Shown here in pieces: positions 18,683 through 28,396 of a DNA stretch of 64,000 nt. Numbering within the stretch: position 1 is the stretch's first letter; each line of letters starts with the position of its first letter. Both the position numbers and the translations under genes were made by a program. The DNA is taken from assembly GCA_011390205.1 (NCBI GenBank), contig JAABSX010000016.1:1-64000 (forward strand), given 5' to 3'. The stretch is from Microscillaceae bacterium. GTDB lineage: Bacteria; Bacteroidota; Bacteroidia; Cytophagales; Microscillaceae. The notes under the pieces were generated by a model. It made no database searches. It saw only the letters and a program-made list of their open reading frames with translations, and was not told the origin of the DNA.

Positions 18683-20131
18683 TTACAGGCTTGTGCTCAG
18701 TTTAAAATAAACAGCCCCCTCTCCCCCACTATTGAAGGCATAGTTAAATCTTAGGATAAGGTTATAAAAACTCACAAAATCTACTCCAGCGCCCCAGCTG
18801 TAGATAAATTTATTAGAAAAGCGACTGCTGAAATCGGTGAAATTACTGTCTGATACATAGCCAGCATCTGCATACAGTGTAAAATAAAGAGCCAACGGAA
18901 TGGTCTGAAACTGCCTAACTGGGATAAACTTCGCCTTTTTCTCGATGTCAAAAACTTGATAGCGGAGTGTGTTTTGGTTCAAGAAAAAACCTTGCCCATC
19001 TATGACATATAGCTCAAAACCTCGAAGCACATCTTGCCTATAGCCCAGTGCTTGAGCATTGGTATAGGGTTGGTTTTTTTGGATGAGTAGCAGCCCCTTG
19101 ACCCTGTTAGAAGCATAAAATCTATGCCCTAAATCTGTAAAAAAACTATAATCGGCTGCTACCTGTGTTTGAAGTAAATCTCCAAAAATGCCCAGACCAT
19201 TTTGCTGGATTTGCACTCCCAAAACATCTCCATGCAAGGGGTAGTTTCGGTTATCTCGAGTATCGTGTGTGTATTGGTAGCCCAAATAAAAATGACGCTG
19301 CACATTTTTTCCATTTAAAAAATAGCGGGGATTGTTGCGTGCAAGGCTGTCTTCTACAGATTTAGACTGAAAGCCCGTATAAATGCTATGATAATCAAAA
19401 ATACCCACTCTTCGGTTGAGAGATACGCTGCCCATATACCTCTCAAAGGCAATGCCTTCTGATTCATAAAAGCTGAGCTGATGCTCGTCTGAGCGAAAAG
19501 CAATGGACTTATTTTGACCATACACGAAGTTAAATCCAAGCCCCAAGACCTGTTTTCGGTTGAGGTAAGGGATTTGATAATTGAACCCAAATTTTTTGGT
19601 AAATCCAAACTGGGCATACGCATCTAGTTTTTCTTTTCTCCCCCGAAAGTTTTCGATAGAGATACGCATTCCGTAATTGGTGCGGTTGAGGTCTGCATTG
19701 TAAGTGCGTACCCACTCATTAAAATTTCTATCAGACAGCTCGAAGATGGGTCCAGGAAAGATGTACCATCTTTCCTCCAGATATATTTTGAGTATGGCGT
19801 GCTGTGGTTTTTGATAGACAAGATCAAGCCTGACAGACACAAACAAATTGGTGTTAAAGACATTGTTTCGGTTTTGGTCCAGCAAGCTATCTACTTTGCC
19901 CAAGTTGAGGGTATCTCCTACTTTGATGCTCAATTCTCTGTAAATGATAGATGGCTTTGTGATGCGGTTGCCCAACAGTTCAATATCATGTAATATAAGC
20001 CACTTCACATCTTTGCTGAGGTGTAAGCTATCTATTTTGGGAGATGAAGTAAGCGTAACTTGGGCTTTCAGTGCCCAAGTCATAGAGCTTAGGAGTGTCC
20101 CAACGAAAACAAATAGAATCTTGTAGAGCAT
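18683..20131 (-). CDS. BamA/TamA-like (Omp85 superfamily) outer membrane protein
   Basis: 482 residues from the ATG at 20131, with a signal peptide (MLYKILFVFVGTLL...). The N-terminal part has one or two POTRA-like domains (ILHDIELLGNRITKPSIIYRELS ... FVSVRLDLVY); residues from about 140 form a beta-barrel rich in alternating aromatic strands (FGFTKKFGFNYQIPYL, FYLGYQYTHDTRDN, GYRQDVLRGFELYVIDGQGF), ending at a strand with LRFNYAF and FKLSTSL. This is shorter than BamA and closer to the surface-antigen (D15) proteins of Bacteroidota. Role in outer membrane biogenesis or translocation is inferred from the family. The longer in-frame extension upstream lacks signal-peptide character. Confidence 0.85.
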   Translation of the reverse strand: MLYKILFVFVGTLLSSMTWALKAQVTLTSSPKIDSLHLSKDVKWLILHDIELLGNRITKPSIIYRELSIKVGDTLNLGKVDSLLDQNRNNVFNTNLFVSVRLDLVYQKPQHAILKIYLEERWYIFPGPIFELSDRNFNEWVRTYNADLNRTNYGMRISIENFRGRKEKLDAYAQFGFTKKFGFNYQIPYLNRKQVLGLGFNFVYGQNKSIAFRSDEHQLSFYESEGIAFERYMGSVSLNRRVGIFDYHSIYTGFQSKSVEDSLARNNPRYFLNGKNVQRHFYLGYQYTHDTRDNRNYPLHGDVLGVQIQQNGLGIFGDLLQTQVAADYSFFTDLGHRFYASNRVKGLLLIQKNQPYTNAQALGYRQDVLRGFELYVIDGQGFFLNQNTLRYQVFDIEKKAKFIPVRQFQTIPLALYFTLYADAGYVSDSNFTDFSSRFSNKFIYSWGAGVDFVSFYNLILRFNYAFNSGGEGAVYFKLSTSL

Positions 20132-20601
20132 ACATTTGTATTCTTCTCGACCTGATAAAGATAGAATATGTTTAAGGTCAGGCTTGTATGTTATAGTCAT
20201 TTGTTTTATTGGGAAATCTCTGTGTGGCTGGACTACAAAGGATGCTACTCCATTGAAAATCTTAGAAGCTACTTTTGCCTATATTTCTTGACAAATTATT
20301 TTTAATTATCTTACCAAACCAGCTTACTTGCTATGTGAGTAGCAGGGATTGGATGTTCATTTCGAGGATAACTTTAGCTTATACGGCTAATTTTGGGTCT
20401 ATACCCTGATTGTAAGAGGTATAAATTGAGATTTTACGCTTTCCGAAAGATTTTTCAGTGCAACCCTATTATCTCTTAACTATATTTCAAAGAACTTTTG
20501 ATAATTAATAATACAAGCATTTGTCCATATAAGTTAATAAAAAATTATTAACTTATATTACAACAGATTACTGAGCAGCAAGATAGAGTCACCTGTGCAG
20601 G
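20132..20601. other. 470-bp spacer with an A+T-rich inverted repeat
   Basis: No credible gene on either strand. The one distinct structure is the 14-bp inverted repeat at 20527-20558. The promoter of the BamA-like gene presumably lies here, but no exact -7 match was found. Confidence 0.5.
20527..20558. repeat. Perfect 14-bp A+T-rich inverted repeat
   Basis: ATATAAGTTAATAA-AAAA-TTATTAACTTATAT, 44 nt beyond the stop of the gene at 20602. It is almost free of G and C, so a stable terminator is doubtful; an operator or a weak hairpin are alternatives. Confidence 0.6.
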
Positions 20602-21108
20602 TTATAGCTCATCATCTATATCAAAAGAACGTAGATTTTCATTTAGCTCGAGAGACTTTGCATTGAAATTACGGATAAAATCCTGAATGACTTTGTCATC
20701 GATTTTTCGTACATCAAGCGTAATATCTAGCTCCATACACTCTCCTGAGTTACTTGGGTGCACTGTGATATTTTCTTGTACTTTGATAAGGTCACTTCGG
20801 TAAATACTCTCAAAGATGTTATCATATTCATCTTTTTGAAGCTCCGTAAAGTCATCATAGCTTTCTTCTTCTAATTCAGGATAGAGGTTGAGCATTCTCT
20901 CTTCAGTTTGCTCAGTGATGTTCATCCTATAATCTTGGATGAGTGTCATCATAAAGGCATCGAAGAGCATTTCTTTGCCTTCGAATTTTCCTAAAAACAT
21001 AAATGAGGCGGTCTGAAATTCATCATCTAATTCTGCTTCAGGGCTAGGGATGAATAATTTTCCAGTTTGGGCAAATACCCTTTTGAGTTCTTCAATTTGC
21101 TTTTTCAC
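20602..21108 (-). CDS. Hypothetical acidic protein, 168 residues
   Basis: Family not recognised. Soluble and strongly acidic (runs such as YPELEEESYDDFTELQKDE and SFDIDDEL at the C-terminus). The first half looks like mixed alpha/beta, with FMFLGKFEGKEMLFDAFMM; the C-terminal half contains VHPSNSGECMELDITLDV followed by a helix with VIQDFIRNFNAKS. Translation appears to begin with GTG at 21108 (MKKQIEELKR), as no ATG precedes the conserved-looking N-terminus. It sits in the long minus-strand run from lepA but has its own 140-bp upstream spacer. Confidence 0.65.
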   Translation of the reverse strand: MKKQIEELKRVFAQTGKLFIPSPEAELDDEFQTASFMFLGKFEGKEMLFDAFMMTLIQDYRMNITEQTEERMLNLYPELEEESYDDFTELQKDEYDNIFESIYRSDLIKVQENITVHPSNSGECMELDITLDVRKIDDKVIQDFIRNFNAKSLELNENLRSFDIDDEL

Positions 21109-21250
21109 GACAGATTAATACTTAATTTTCGGGGGGTTAGTTAATTATTTATTTTGAAAATGGATGTTTTTTAAATGAATGCTTTTCTTTTAAATAAACG
21201 CCTAAATATACGATATACAAGTCAGTTATGGTATGATATATCTAAAATTC

Positions 21251-21718
21251 TTAAAAATTTTGTGTCAGTTGGTGTAATTGTCTTGCCCAAAGAGCATCTG
21301 CCAAGGCATGGTGTGCCTTCGTTTTAGAAGGGAACTTCTCTTCGGGTATCTTGAGTCTGTCTATTTCTTGGCGGAGTTCGTGGCAATACACAGGAAAGTT
21401 ATAAGGTAATTTTTCTACACCTCCATACATTCTGAGCAGCATGAGCCAGTCAAAAGTAGCAAAATAAGCCCATATTTGAGGGATTTGATATCCTATAAAT
21501 TCTATCATCTCTTGGCGGATAAGTGCCAAGGGCTTGTGTGTGTGTGCGGGTTCTAGCTGTGCAAGCACATTCTCTCTGACCCAAGAGCTTGCTTTTGCTG
21601 CCTCAAACTCCGAAGAGACAGCATAATAATTTTCTCCATTTTCTTTTACCAAAGCCATAGATACAAGGCTACACGTATTGCCATCGTCTATAAATTCAGT
21701 ATCAAGGTAAATGTTCAT
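21251..21718 (-). CDS. Rv2179c-like 3'-5' exoribonuclease (DEDDh)
   Basis: 155 residues from the ATG at 21718. The RNase H-like exonuclease motifs are visible: YLDTEFIDDG (first Asp and Glu), the region FATFDWLMLL (second Asp) and KAHHALADALWA (His and Asp of Exo III). This matches small DEDDh exonucleases of the Rv2179c type (PF16473), which degrade single-stranded RNA 3' to 5' with divalent metals. A TTG nine bases upstream is in frame but the family starts directly at the first beta strand. Separated by only 11 bp from the preceding lipoprotein gene, so probably co-transcribed. Confidence 0.75.
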   Translation of the reverse strand: MNIYLDTEFIDDGNTCSLVSMALVKENGENYYAVSSEFEAAKASSWVRENVLAQLEPAHTHKPLALIRQEMIEFIGYQIPQIWAYFATFDWLMLLRMYGGVEKLPYNFPVYCHELRQEIDRLKIPEEKFPSKTKAHHALADALWARQLHQLTQNF

Positions 21719-21729
21719 AAGCTTCAAAC

Positions 21730-22629
21730 TTATTTTTGATAAATATACAAACGTGCAGGAAAAACAGGGCTGGGCTCTTCACTAAGGGTATAAAACGCCT
21801 GTTCGTCTTTGGTCAGTGCTATAGCTTCTCCTTGCGGCTCTATGGCATAGCTCCCGACTGTCTGGGGCGTTTGATTGAGTAGATAGTTTTCGTAGTTTTC
21901 TCCGTCACTGCTGTTGCCTTGCCAATACAGCACCTGCGTATAAGTTTTGAGAATGACCCCTTGTGCGGCATCTCCACCTACTATCTGCCCACTGATTGTG
22001 ATTTCACCCAGTTTACTGAGTGTGTTGAGCTCAGAAGTAGATTGAGGAAAGCTGGCTTTATAAATGCCTGCCTTGTTATTTTCTTTGCTAATGATGTAAA
22101 TATCTCCTTTAGAATTTACGAGTATGGTTTCGGCATTTCTAGCAGCATCGGGGTAGCTAAGTCGGATGGTTTCTATATTTTCGGCAGAGATATTCTGTGT
22201 TTGGGGGCTATTTACTTGGCTTACATCGGGTTCTGCCAAGCGATAGACAATAATTTCACTTCGGCTAGAAGCATTGTCGCCTATGTCTGCAATGTGTAAA
22301 TACTGGATATTTCCTCTTTGAGCGATGGCCATATCTTCCCAATCTACATTGCTTGCTCCTGAGAGGGTATAAGTGCCATAATCATCAGCATTTGTACCTA
22401 TCAAAAACAAGCGTGGAAGGTCTCCGCTGTCATTATGAGTCCAAAGTCTGAGGGGGTTACTGGCGCTGATGGCAAGCCCTGAGGCTTCATCAAGAGCGTT
22501 ATTTTCTATCAAACCCAAATCTTGCGGCCCCTTAAAGTCTTGACGAGGCTGCGGTGCTTCGGTCTGGCTTTTGCAAGATGAGCCAAAGTATATCAAAGCA
22601 ATCAGTAAAAGTGTGTGTGTAATTTTCAA
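21730..22629 (-). CDS. Lipoprotein with beta-propeller-like domain
   Basis: 299 residues. The lipobox is YFGSSC (C19), indicating lipidation after export. The rest is beta-rich, with propeller-like strands (GLAISASNPLRLWTHNDSGD, DWEDMAIAQRG, YLHIADIGDNASSR, EAIALTKDEQAFYTLSE), similar to phytase/esterase-like or NHL-type propellers. The start is a TTG at 22629: an in-frame TAA lies five codons upstream and there is no ATG before the signal peptide, so the TTG is effectively forced. Substrate and activity unknown. Confidence 0.75.
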   Translation of the reverse strand: MKITHTLLLIALIYFGSSCKSQTEAPQPRQDFKGPQDLGLIENNALDEASGLAISASNPLRLWTHNDSGDLPRLFLIGTNADDYGTYTLSGASNVDWEDMAIAQRGNIQYLHIADIGDNASSRSEIIVYRLAEPDVSQVNSPQTQNISAENIETIRLSYPDAARNAETILVNSKGDIYIISKENNKAGIYKASFPQSTSELNTLSKLGEITISGQIVGGDAAQGVILKTYTQVLYWQGNSSDGENYENYLLNQTPQTVGSYAIEPQGEAIALTKDEQAFYTLSEEPSPVFPARLYIYQK

Positions 22630-22724
22630 TTTCTTAAAATTTTATAGCACAAATGTAATCAATCAAAGTGAACAATTCTAACTGAAACAGACATTCAAGC
22701 AAATGACCTTAAGCAAGGGCTTGT

Positions 22725-24227
22725 TTATCTTGGTTTGCCAAGTTTTTCTTGAATCATCTTAAATACTTTCTCTGACAAAGCTGTGATTTCTGGTGAAAAC
22801 TTAAAGTAAAGTGTCGCAAAGCCCCACAGGAGCGCAATGAGTGTTGATTTGAACAATATACTAGGCCAAGCCCAAGCGATGAACGGAAAAAAAGAAAACA
22901 AGATATACACCAAGATAGCCAGTAGCCCTACATAAAAAATCTTCCAACTAAAGGGATGAATTTTAAACCGATACCATATAAAAAAACCTTTGGCAAGGTT
23001 AAACACAATGAATGCAAGCAAAGTAGAGAGTGCAGCCCCGCTGATCCCCATCCATGGAATCAGGGCATAGTTTAGCCCAATATTGAGCCCTGCCAAGATA
23101 CTCAAAGCCACTAAATTAAAACGATAATAATTAGACTGAAGCAAAATCTCACTATTGACCCCTGTTACCATATCTATTAGCCGTGTCAGTCCTATCAATA
23201 AAATGACATATTTGCCTTCCAAAAACCGCTCACCATTGGGGATAATCCTAAAAATATCATCTGTGTTGAGCCAAACAAGCAAAAATAAAAGCAAACCCAC
23301 AACCCATTGATTCAGGGCAGAGCTCCGATAGATTTTTTGAATCATCTGCAGGTCATGCCTCGCCCAAGCCTGTGCTATAATCGGGGTGCTAATTTGCCCA
23401 AGTGCTTTGCGGGGCACTTCTATAATCGTACCCATAAAAAAAGCCAGTGCATAGATGCCCAAATCACTTGCACCAAGCAAGGCAGGAATCATGAGCATGT
23501 CTATCTTGCTAATCGCCAAATTGCTCAAACCTGACAATACTATAAAAGCTCCATATTGTATGATTTCTCTAAACAATGAGGGGGTAATAAAGCCAAGAGG
23601 GCTGTGCCAAAAAAGAATCTTGAGATGATTCAGATAAAAAAGTAAACCCACAGCAGCAAAAAAGAAGGCGGCAATCCGTAAAATAAGCAAACTTGTGAAA
23701 TCATACAAGCCTATACCATAACCCACGATAGAAAACAGAATAAAAATCCGTAAAATCACATCACGATAAAGGCTCGGCACTACTATCCGCAAATGCACGC
23801 GGGCATAACTCTCTAATAGGCTGAAATACATCAGACTGAACATAAAGGGAATCAAATAATAAAAATAATCCAAAGCCTGTGGTGCTTTGCGGGCATAGAT
23901 ACCTAGCCAGAAATCTTTGAATATCAAAAGGACGGCCGTTACCAACAAAAAACCAATGAATAAGTAAGCCAGCAAAAACACCAAATAACCATGGTGCTTG
24001 GCTTCCTTGTCCTCAAAACGGCTGAAAAACTTATCAGTAATGTTATACACACCCAAACTCCCGAAAGAAAGAAAAGTCCAAGCTACTGTCTCTAAAAAGG
24101 CGAGCAAACCTATCTCCGCAGGTGATAAAAACCAAGGATAAAAAAAGAGGATTGTAAGTGCACTGATGCCTACGCCACCAAAAGAGACAATAGAACCTTT
24201 AATGCTTTGCCTAATGATGATGCCCAA
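22725..24227 (-). CDS. Wzx-like polysaccharide flippase (MOP superfamily)
   Basis: About 500 residues with some 12-14 hydrophobic segments and the features of O-antigen/teichoic-acid flippases: the N-terminal RQSIKGSIVSFGGVGIS, a region with ALLGASDLGIYALAFF near the middle and LNIGLNYALIPWMGISGAALS toward the C-terminus. Such proteins flip undecaprenyl-linked sugar repeats across the inner membrane. No glycosyltransferase neighbours exist, so it is not within a polysaccharide locus. The best start is TTG at 24227; no in-frame ATG precedes it before the repeat at 24269, so the exact N-terminus is uncertain. Confidence 0.85.
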   Translation of the reverse strand: MGIIIRQSIKGSIVSFGGVGISALTILFFYPWFLSPAEIGLLAFLETVAWTFLSFGSLGVYNITDKFFSRFEDKEAKHHGYLVFLLAYLFIGFLLVTAVLLIFKDFWLGIYARKAPQALDYFYYLIPFMFSLMYFSLLESYARVHLRIVVPSLYRDVILRIFILFSIVGYGIGLYDFTSLLILRIAAFFFAAVGLLFYLNHLKILFWHSPLGFITPSLFREIIQYGAFIVLSGLSNLAISKIDMLMIPALLGASDLGIYALAFFMGTIIEVPRKALGQISTPIIAQAWARHDLQMIQKIYRSSALNQWVVGLLLFLLVWLNTDDIFRIIPNGERFLEGKYVILLIGLTRLIDMVTGVNSEILLQSNYYRFNLVALSILAGLNIGLNYALIPWMGISGAALSTLLAFIVFNLAKGFFIWYRFKIHPFSWKIFYVGLLAILVYILFSFFPFIAWAWPSILFKSTLIALLWGFATLYFKFSPEITALSEKVFKMIQEKLGKPR

Positions 24228-24268
24228 GTTGATGTATTGATTTGATGGTGTACTTGTTTGGTAAAAAT

Positions 24269-24297
24269 GCCCCCTTTGGGAGTCAGGGGGCTTCTAA
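24269..24297 (-). repeat. Half copy of the C/G-rich element after lepA
   Basis: On the minus strand AGAAGCCCCCTGACTCCC then AAAGGGGGCA, eight bases after the lepA stop. It corresponds to the left end of the elements at 56-60 kb. The self-complementary GCCCCCT...AGGGGGC part could also fold as a terminator-like hairpin, followed by TTTTT. Confidence 0.7.
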
Positions 24298-24304
24298 GGA
24301 TTGT

Positions 24305-26098
24305 CTAATTATCTAACTTCAATACAGCCATGAAAGCCTCTTGCGGAATCTCTACATTGCCGACTTGCCTCATGCGTTTCTTGCCTTTTTTCTGTTTTTC
24401 TAAGAGTTTTCGTTTACGGCTGATGTCGCCTCCGTAGCATTTGGCAGTTACGTTTTTACGCATTGCCTTTACGGTTTCTCTTGAGATGATTTTTTGCCCG
24501 ATGGCAGCCTGAATGGCAATCTCAAACAACTGACGTGGGATGAGCTCCCTGAGTTTTTCACAAAGTCTTTTGCCCCATTCATAGGCTTTGTCACGGTGCA
24601 CGATGGCAGAGAGCGCATCCACTTTATCGCCATTGAGCAGAATATCTAACTTCACCATGGTGGAGGCCTGAAAGCCCATCAGCTCATAGTCTAGCGAGGC
24701 ATAGCCCCTAGAGAGTGTCTTGAGTTTGTCAAAAAAGTCAAAGACAATTTCGGCAAGAGGAAGCTCAAAAATCATCTCTACACGGTCTGCAGTGAGGTAA
24801 TGTTGGTTTTTAATCATCCCTCTTTTTTCTATGCAGAGATTCATAATAGGCCCTACAAAATCGGATTTAGTGATGATTTGAGCCCTCACAAATGGCTCTT
24901 CTACGTGTTTAATTTTGCTTGGGTCAGGCATCTCCGAAGGTGCTTGCACTCTGAGCTCATCGCCATTGGTCATAAATGCCTTAAACTGCACTGAGGGCAC
25001 TGTAGTGATGACCGTCATATTAAATTCTCTCTCGAGGCGTTCTTGGACGATTTCCATGTGCAGCATCCCTAAGAAACCACATCTAAAACCAAAACCTAGA
25101 GCGGCAGAGGTCTCAGGCTCCCAAATGAGAGAAGCATCATTGAGCTGAAGCTTTTCCATGGCATCTCTAAGGTCTTCAAATTCACTGGTTTCTACAGGAT
25201 AAATCCCTGCAAACACCATAGGCTTGACATCTTCGAAACCTTTGATGGCGGGTGCAGGCTTTGATTTGTGCGTAATGGTATCACCCACTTTGACTTCTTT
25301 GGCATTCTTGATGCCTGAGATAAGGTAACCTACATTGCCTGCTTCTATGACCTCTTGTGGGTCTTGTTTAAATTTGAGAATGCCTATTTCGTCAGCGCCA
25401 TACTCTTTGCCTGTTGCCACGAATTTGACCTCATCGCCTTTTCTAATTCGCCCTTGGAAGACCCTAAAAATAACTTCTACCCCACGGAAGGGATTGAATG
25501 TAGAGTCAAAAATCAGTGCTTGTAAAGGTGCATTTTCATCTCCTTTGGGTGCGGGGATTCTCTCCACGATGGCAGCCAAAATGTTTTCCATGCCTATGCC
25601 TGTCTTTCCACTTGCCAAGATAATGTCTTCTTTCTCACAGCCGATAAGGTCTATGATTTCATCACTTACCTCTTCGGGGCGTGCATGCGGGAGGTCTATT
25701 TTGTTCAATACAGGGATGATTTCTAAATCATTGCCGATGGCAAGATAAAGGTTAGAAATCGTCTGTGCCTCTATGCCTTGTGATGAATCTACGATGAGCA
25801 AAGCCCCCTCACAAGCCATAATAGAGCGGGAGACCTCATAAGAGAAATCCACGTGCCCAGGTGTGTCTATAAGGTTAAAAGTATATTCGTCACCCTTGTA
25901 TAAATACTTCATCTGAATTGCGTGACTTTTAATGGTGATGCCTCGCTCACGCTCCAAATCCATATTATCAAGCAGTTGTGCTTGCATATCACGGTCTGCT
26001 ACCGTGTGTGTGTGCTCTAGCAATCGGTCTGCAAGTGTACTCTTGCCATGATCAATGTGAGCAATGATGCAGAAATTTCGGATAAATTTTTTGTCCAT
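24305..26098 (-). CDS. lepA: Elongation factor 4 (LepA)
   Basis: 597 residues, the normal length for LepA, a ribosome-associated translational GTPase that back-translocates or remodels stalled ribosomes. GTPase motifs: G1 AHIDHGKST (13-21), G2 region [10 protein letters not shown]3 DTPGHVDF, G4 NKIDLP, G5-like LASGKTGIG. The LepA-specific C-terminal domain is present ([34 protein letters not shown]). It is divergent from the OmpA gene at 26235 and is followed by a C/G-rich repeat. Confidence 0.98.
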   Translation of the reverse strand: MDKKFIRNFCIIAHIDHGKSTLADRLLEHTHTVADRDMQAQLLDNMDLERERGITIKSHAIQMKYLYKGDEYTFNLIDTPGHVDFSYEVSRSIMACEGALLIVDSSQGIEAQTISNLYLAIGNDLEIIPVLNKIDLPHARPEEVSDEIIDLIGCEKEDIILASGKTGIGMENILAAIVERIPAPKGDENAPLQALIFDSTFNPFRGVEVIFRVFQGRIRKGDEVKFVATGKEYGADEIGILKFKQDPQEVIEAGNVGYLISGIKNAKEVKVGDTITHKSKPAPAIKGFEDVKPMVFAGIYPVETSEFEDLRDAMEKLQLNDASLIWEPETSAALGFGFRCGFLGMLHMEIVQERLEREFNMTVITTVPSVQFKAFMTNGDELRVQAPSEMPDPSKIKHVEEPFVRAQIITKSDFVGPIMNLCIEKRGMIKNQHYLTADRVEMIFELPLAEIVFDFFDKLKTLSRGYASLDYELMGFQASTMVKLDILLNGDKVDALSAIVHRDKAYEWGKRLCEKLRELIPRQLFEIAIQAAIGQKIISRETVKAMRKNVTAKCYGGDISRKRKLLEKQKKGKKRMRQVGNVEIPQEAFMAVLKLDN

Positions 26099-26234
26099 AT
26101 TGTTACAAAAATAGATATAAATCCGATTTAAGATAAATTATTTTGCTAAAAATTAATTATTTGCTTATTGGTAATTCTTTCTTAAACCTTACGTTGCTAA
26201 AAAGTATTGACTATTCATTCTTATTTTAAGCTAA

Positions 26235-27539
26235 ATGTCTATTCAAAAAGTTTTATACACCAGTCTTTTTATTTTGTTTGCAAGCTATTCTGATGCACTT
26301 GCCCAATCATCTTCTTCGGCAAATATCGTCAATAACCCTGGCTTTGAGATACTGACCGAATGCCCAGCAAACTATGGCAGCATCGAGAGCGCTACAGGCT
26401 GGATACCTGTGCAGTTTACGCCTGATTTGTTTCACGCTTGTGCCACTGACCCACGTGTGGGTGTTCCTAGTAATTATTTTGGTACACAAAGCCCTGCAGA
26501 GGGAGAAGCATATGCAGGGATTCTGCTTTACCATGAGCGCTCACCTCTGGAGATGATAGCCACGCATTTTGTAGAGCCTATGCAAAAAGGTGAAAAATAT
26601 GAAGTGAGTTTCAAGATTTCTTGGGCAAGGATTTACTCCAATTATGCTTGCAATGGCATCGGGGTTCTTTTTACCAATGACCCTAGTGATGCCTCAGAGA
26701 TAAGCACCCCCGATATTGTCTTGAATGAACTAATGACCGAAGACAAGACTTGGACTACAGTTTCTAAGACAGTCATCGCAGGAGATGACTATGAATTTTT
26801 GGTAATCGGGAATTTTAGAGGAAAAGAAGCTACCAAGATTTATCAGTTTCAGCGCACGGGCTATCCTGGTGCTTATTATTTTATTGATGATATTCAGGTA
26901 AAAAAGGTATTCAATGAAAGCGAAAACTTCATCAAAATATCAGGCAAAATTCAAGATGTTATTACTCAGAAACCCATTGTTGCACGCATTGATTATGTCT
27001 TAGATGAGCTAAATTATAGGGCATTTGAAGAGAGCAAAGCCGAAGACGGGCAATACGAATTTAGTTATATGCAGCAAAACAAAGGGTTTTATCTGGAGGT
27101 CAAAGCCGAAGGTTATTTTAGCCAACGTATCAAAATCGGTGAAATCACAGACAGCACCATTGAGCAAAACTTCAGCCTGCAGCCCATCGAGAAAGGGCAG
27201 TCAGTCATCTGGAATGAGATTACCTTTCAAACAGGAGAGGCTGTGCTGACAAAAGAATCCACTCCTTCTCTCAAAATACTGGCAAAATTTTTACAGGAAA
27301 ATACTGATTTTAGGATAGAAATAGCTGGGCATACAGACAATCAAGGAGATGCTACAAAAAACCAAATACTCTCTCAAGAACGGGCCAATCGGGTGATGAA
27401 ATACTTGATAGAAGAAGGCTTTATCAGCCCCAAACGCCTAGAAGCAAAAGGCTATGGTGATGCCAAACCTATCACAGACAACGAAACTGAACAAAATCGA
27501 CAAAAAAACAGGCGTGTAGAGATTAAAATCATTGATTAA
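26235..27539 (+). CDS. OmpA-family protein with carbohydrate-binding-like N-terminal domain
   Basis: 434 residues, exported (signal peptide ending near SDALAQ). Residues 30-220 form a jelly-roll-like beta domain with NPGFEILTECPANYGSI and four or more Cys, a pattern frequent in Bacteroidota secreted proteins. Then comes a carboxypeptidase-regulatory-like segment (ISGKIQDVITQKPIVAR), and from about 325 the OmpA domain (ITFQTGEAVLTKES, EIAGHTDNQGDA, NRRVEIKI), which would bind peptidoglycan. A smaller counterpart of the 8340-9848 protein, with a different N-terminal module. Confidence 0.9.
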   Translation: MSIQKVLYTSLFILFASYSDALAQSSSSANIVNNPGFEILTECPANYGSIESATGWIPVQFTPDLFHACATDPRVGVPSNYFGTQSPAEGEAYAGILLYHERSPLEMIATHFVEPMQKGEKYEVSFKISWARIYSNYACNGIGVLFTNDPSDASEISTPDIVLNELMTEDKTWTTVSKTVIAGDDYEFLVIGNFRGKEATKIYQFQRTGYPGAYYFIDDIQVKKVFNESENFIKISGKIQDVITQKPIVARIDYVLDELNYRAFEESKAEDGQYEFSYMQQNKGFYLEVKAEGYFSQRIKIGEITDSTIEQNFSLQPIEKGQSVIWNEITFQTGEAVLTKESTPSLKILAKFLQENTDFRIEIAGHTDNQGDATKNQILSQERANRVMKYLIEEGFISPKRLEAKGYGDAKPITDNETEQNRQKNRRVEIKIID

Positions 27540-27672
27540 AACTCTTGTGTTTTGGTTTTATTTTTTCTTGTAGATTTTTATGGTTAGCATTGTATGGTGT
27601 ATTGGCATCTAGAGCAACTTATTGCAGGGCGAGAAAGCCATACAGACTTATTTACCACAAAAAAATTACATT

Positions 27673-28389
27673 ATGAATTTTCAAGAAAAAACCTTCATCA
27701 TCACAGGTGCATCCAAAGGCATTGGGCGAGCCCTTGCACTTGAGCTGGCTGCCCAAAAAGCAAATCTAGGGCTAGTAGCAAGAAGTGAAGATACACTCAA
27801 AAGCCTTCAAGCAGAGATAACAGCCCTTGGTGCATCAGCAGAGATATTTGTGGGAAGTGTCTCAGAAGAACCCCTCACAGAAAAGGTAATCAGCACAATG
27901 CTGGATCGGTTTGGCAAGATAGACTTTCTTATCAACAATGCAGGCTATGGGGCGTTTGGCAATGTCGAGCACATCGATGCCCAAAACTGGTCAGACCTCA
28001 TGGATACTAACGTAAAAGGAACTTTTCTGTACTCCAAGGCGGTCATTCCTCACATGAAAAAAGCCCAAAAAGGGCACATCATCAACATTGCCTCTGATAT
28101 TGCAAAGCGTGTATTTGAGGGAGGCAGCTTGTATTGTGCTTCTAAATATGCCCAAGATGCTTTTTCTATGGCATTGCGCAAAGAAGTAAGGAAGCATGGC
28201 ATCAAGGTATCGGTGCTTTACTCGGGCTTGGTAGATACAGATTTTCATGCGCACCCACAAGGTGACGAAAAAGCCAAAGACTGGCTAAAGCCTAAAGATA
28301 TGGTAGATGCTATTTTGTATGTGGCAGGCATGCCTGCACATGTAGTCATAGATGAGCTGATGATTCATCCACTTTCTCAAGAATACTGA
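27673..28389 (+). CDS. Short-chain dehydrogenase/reductase
   Basis: 238 residues from the ATG at 27673. Classical SDR marks: the cofactor loop TGASKGIGRALA, NNAGYGAFG, the catalytic Ser in NIASDIAK and the Tyr-x-x-x-Lys YCASK. The Arg after the second strand (VARSEDT) suggests NADP(H) preference. Resembles the FabG-like or ketoacyl reductase subgroup with unspecified substrate. The 17 in-frame codons upstream of this ATG do not fit the family's N-terminus. It ends 7 bp before the convergent RsbW-like gene. Confidence 0.9.
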   Translation: MNFQEKTFIITGASKGIGRALALELAAQKANLGLVARSEDTLKSLQAEITALGASAEIFVGSVSEEPLTEKVISTMLDRFGKIDFLINNAGYGAFGNVEHIDAQNWSDLMDTNVKGTFLYSKAVIPHMKKAQKGHIINIASDIAKRVFEGGSLYCASKYAQDAFSMALRKEVRKHGIKVSVLYSGLVDTDFHAHPQGDEKAKDWLKPKDMVDAILYVAGMPAHVVIDELMIHPLSQEY

Positions 28390-28396
28390 AGCAAAA

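Noticed and set aside
18705-18740. C-rich stretch resembling the end of the repeat family at the 3' end of the BamA-like gene.
   Set aside because: It encodes a plausible final barrel segment (NSGGEGAVYFKL) and lacks the paired inverted arms of the elements.
26106-26113. TAnnTTTG match on the minus strand directly upstream of lepA.
   Set aside because: Only 7 nt separate it from the ATG, which would require a leaderless transcript; too weak to call as a promoter.
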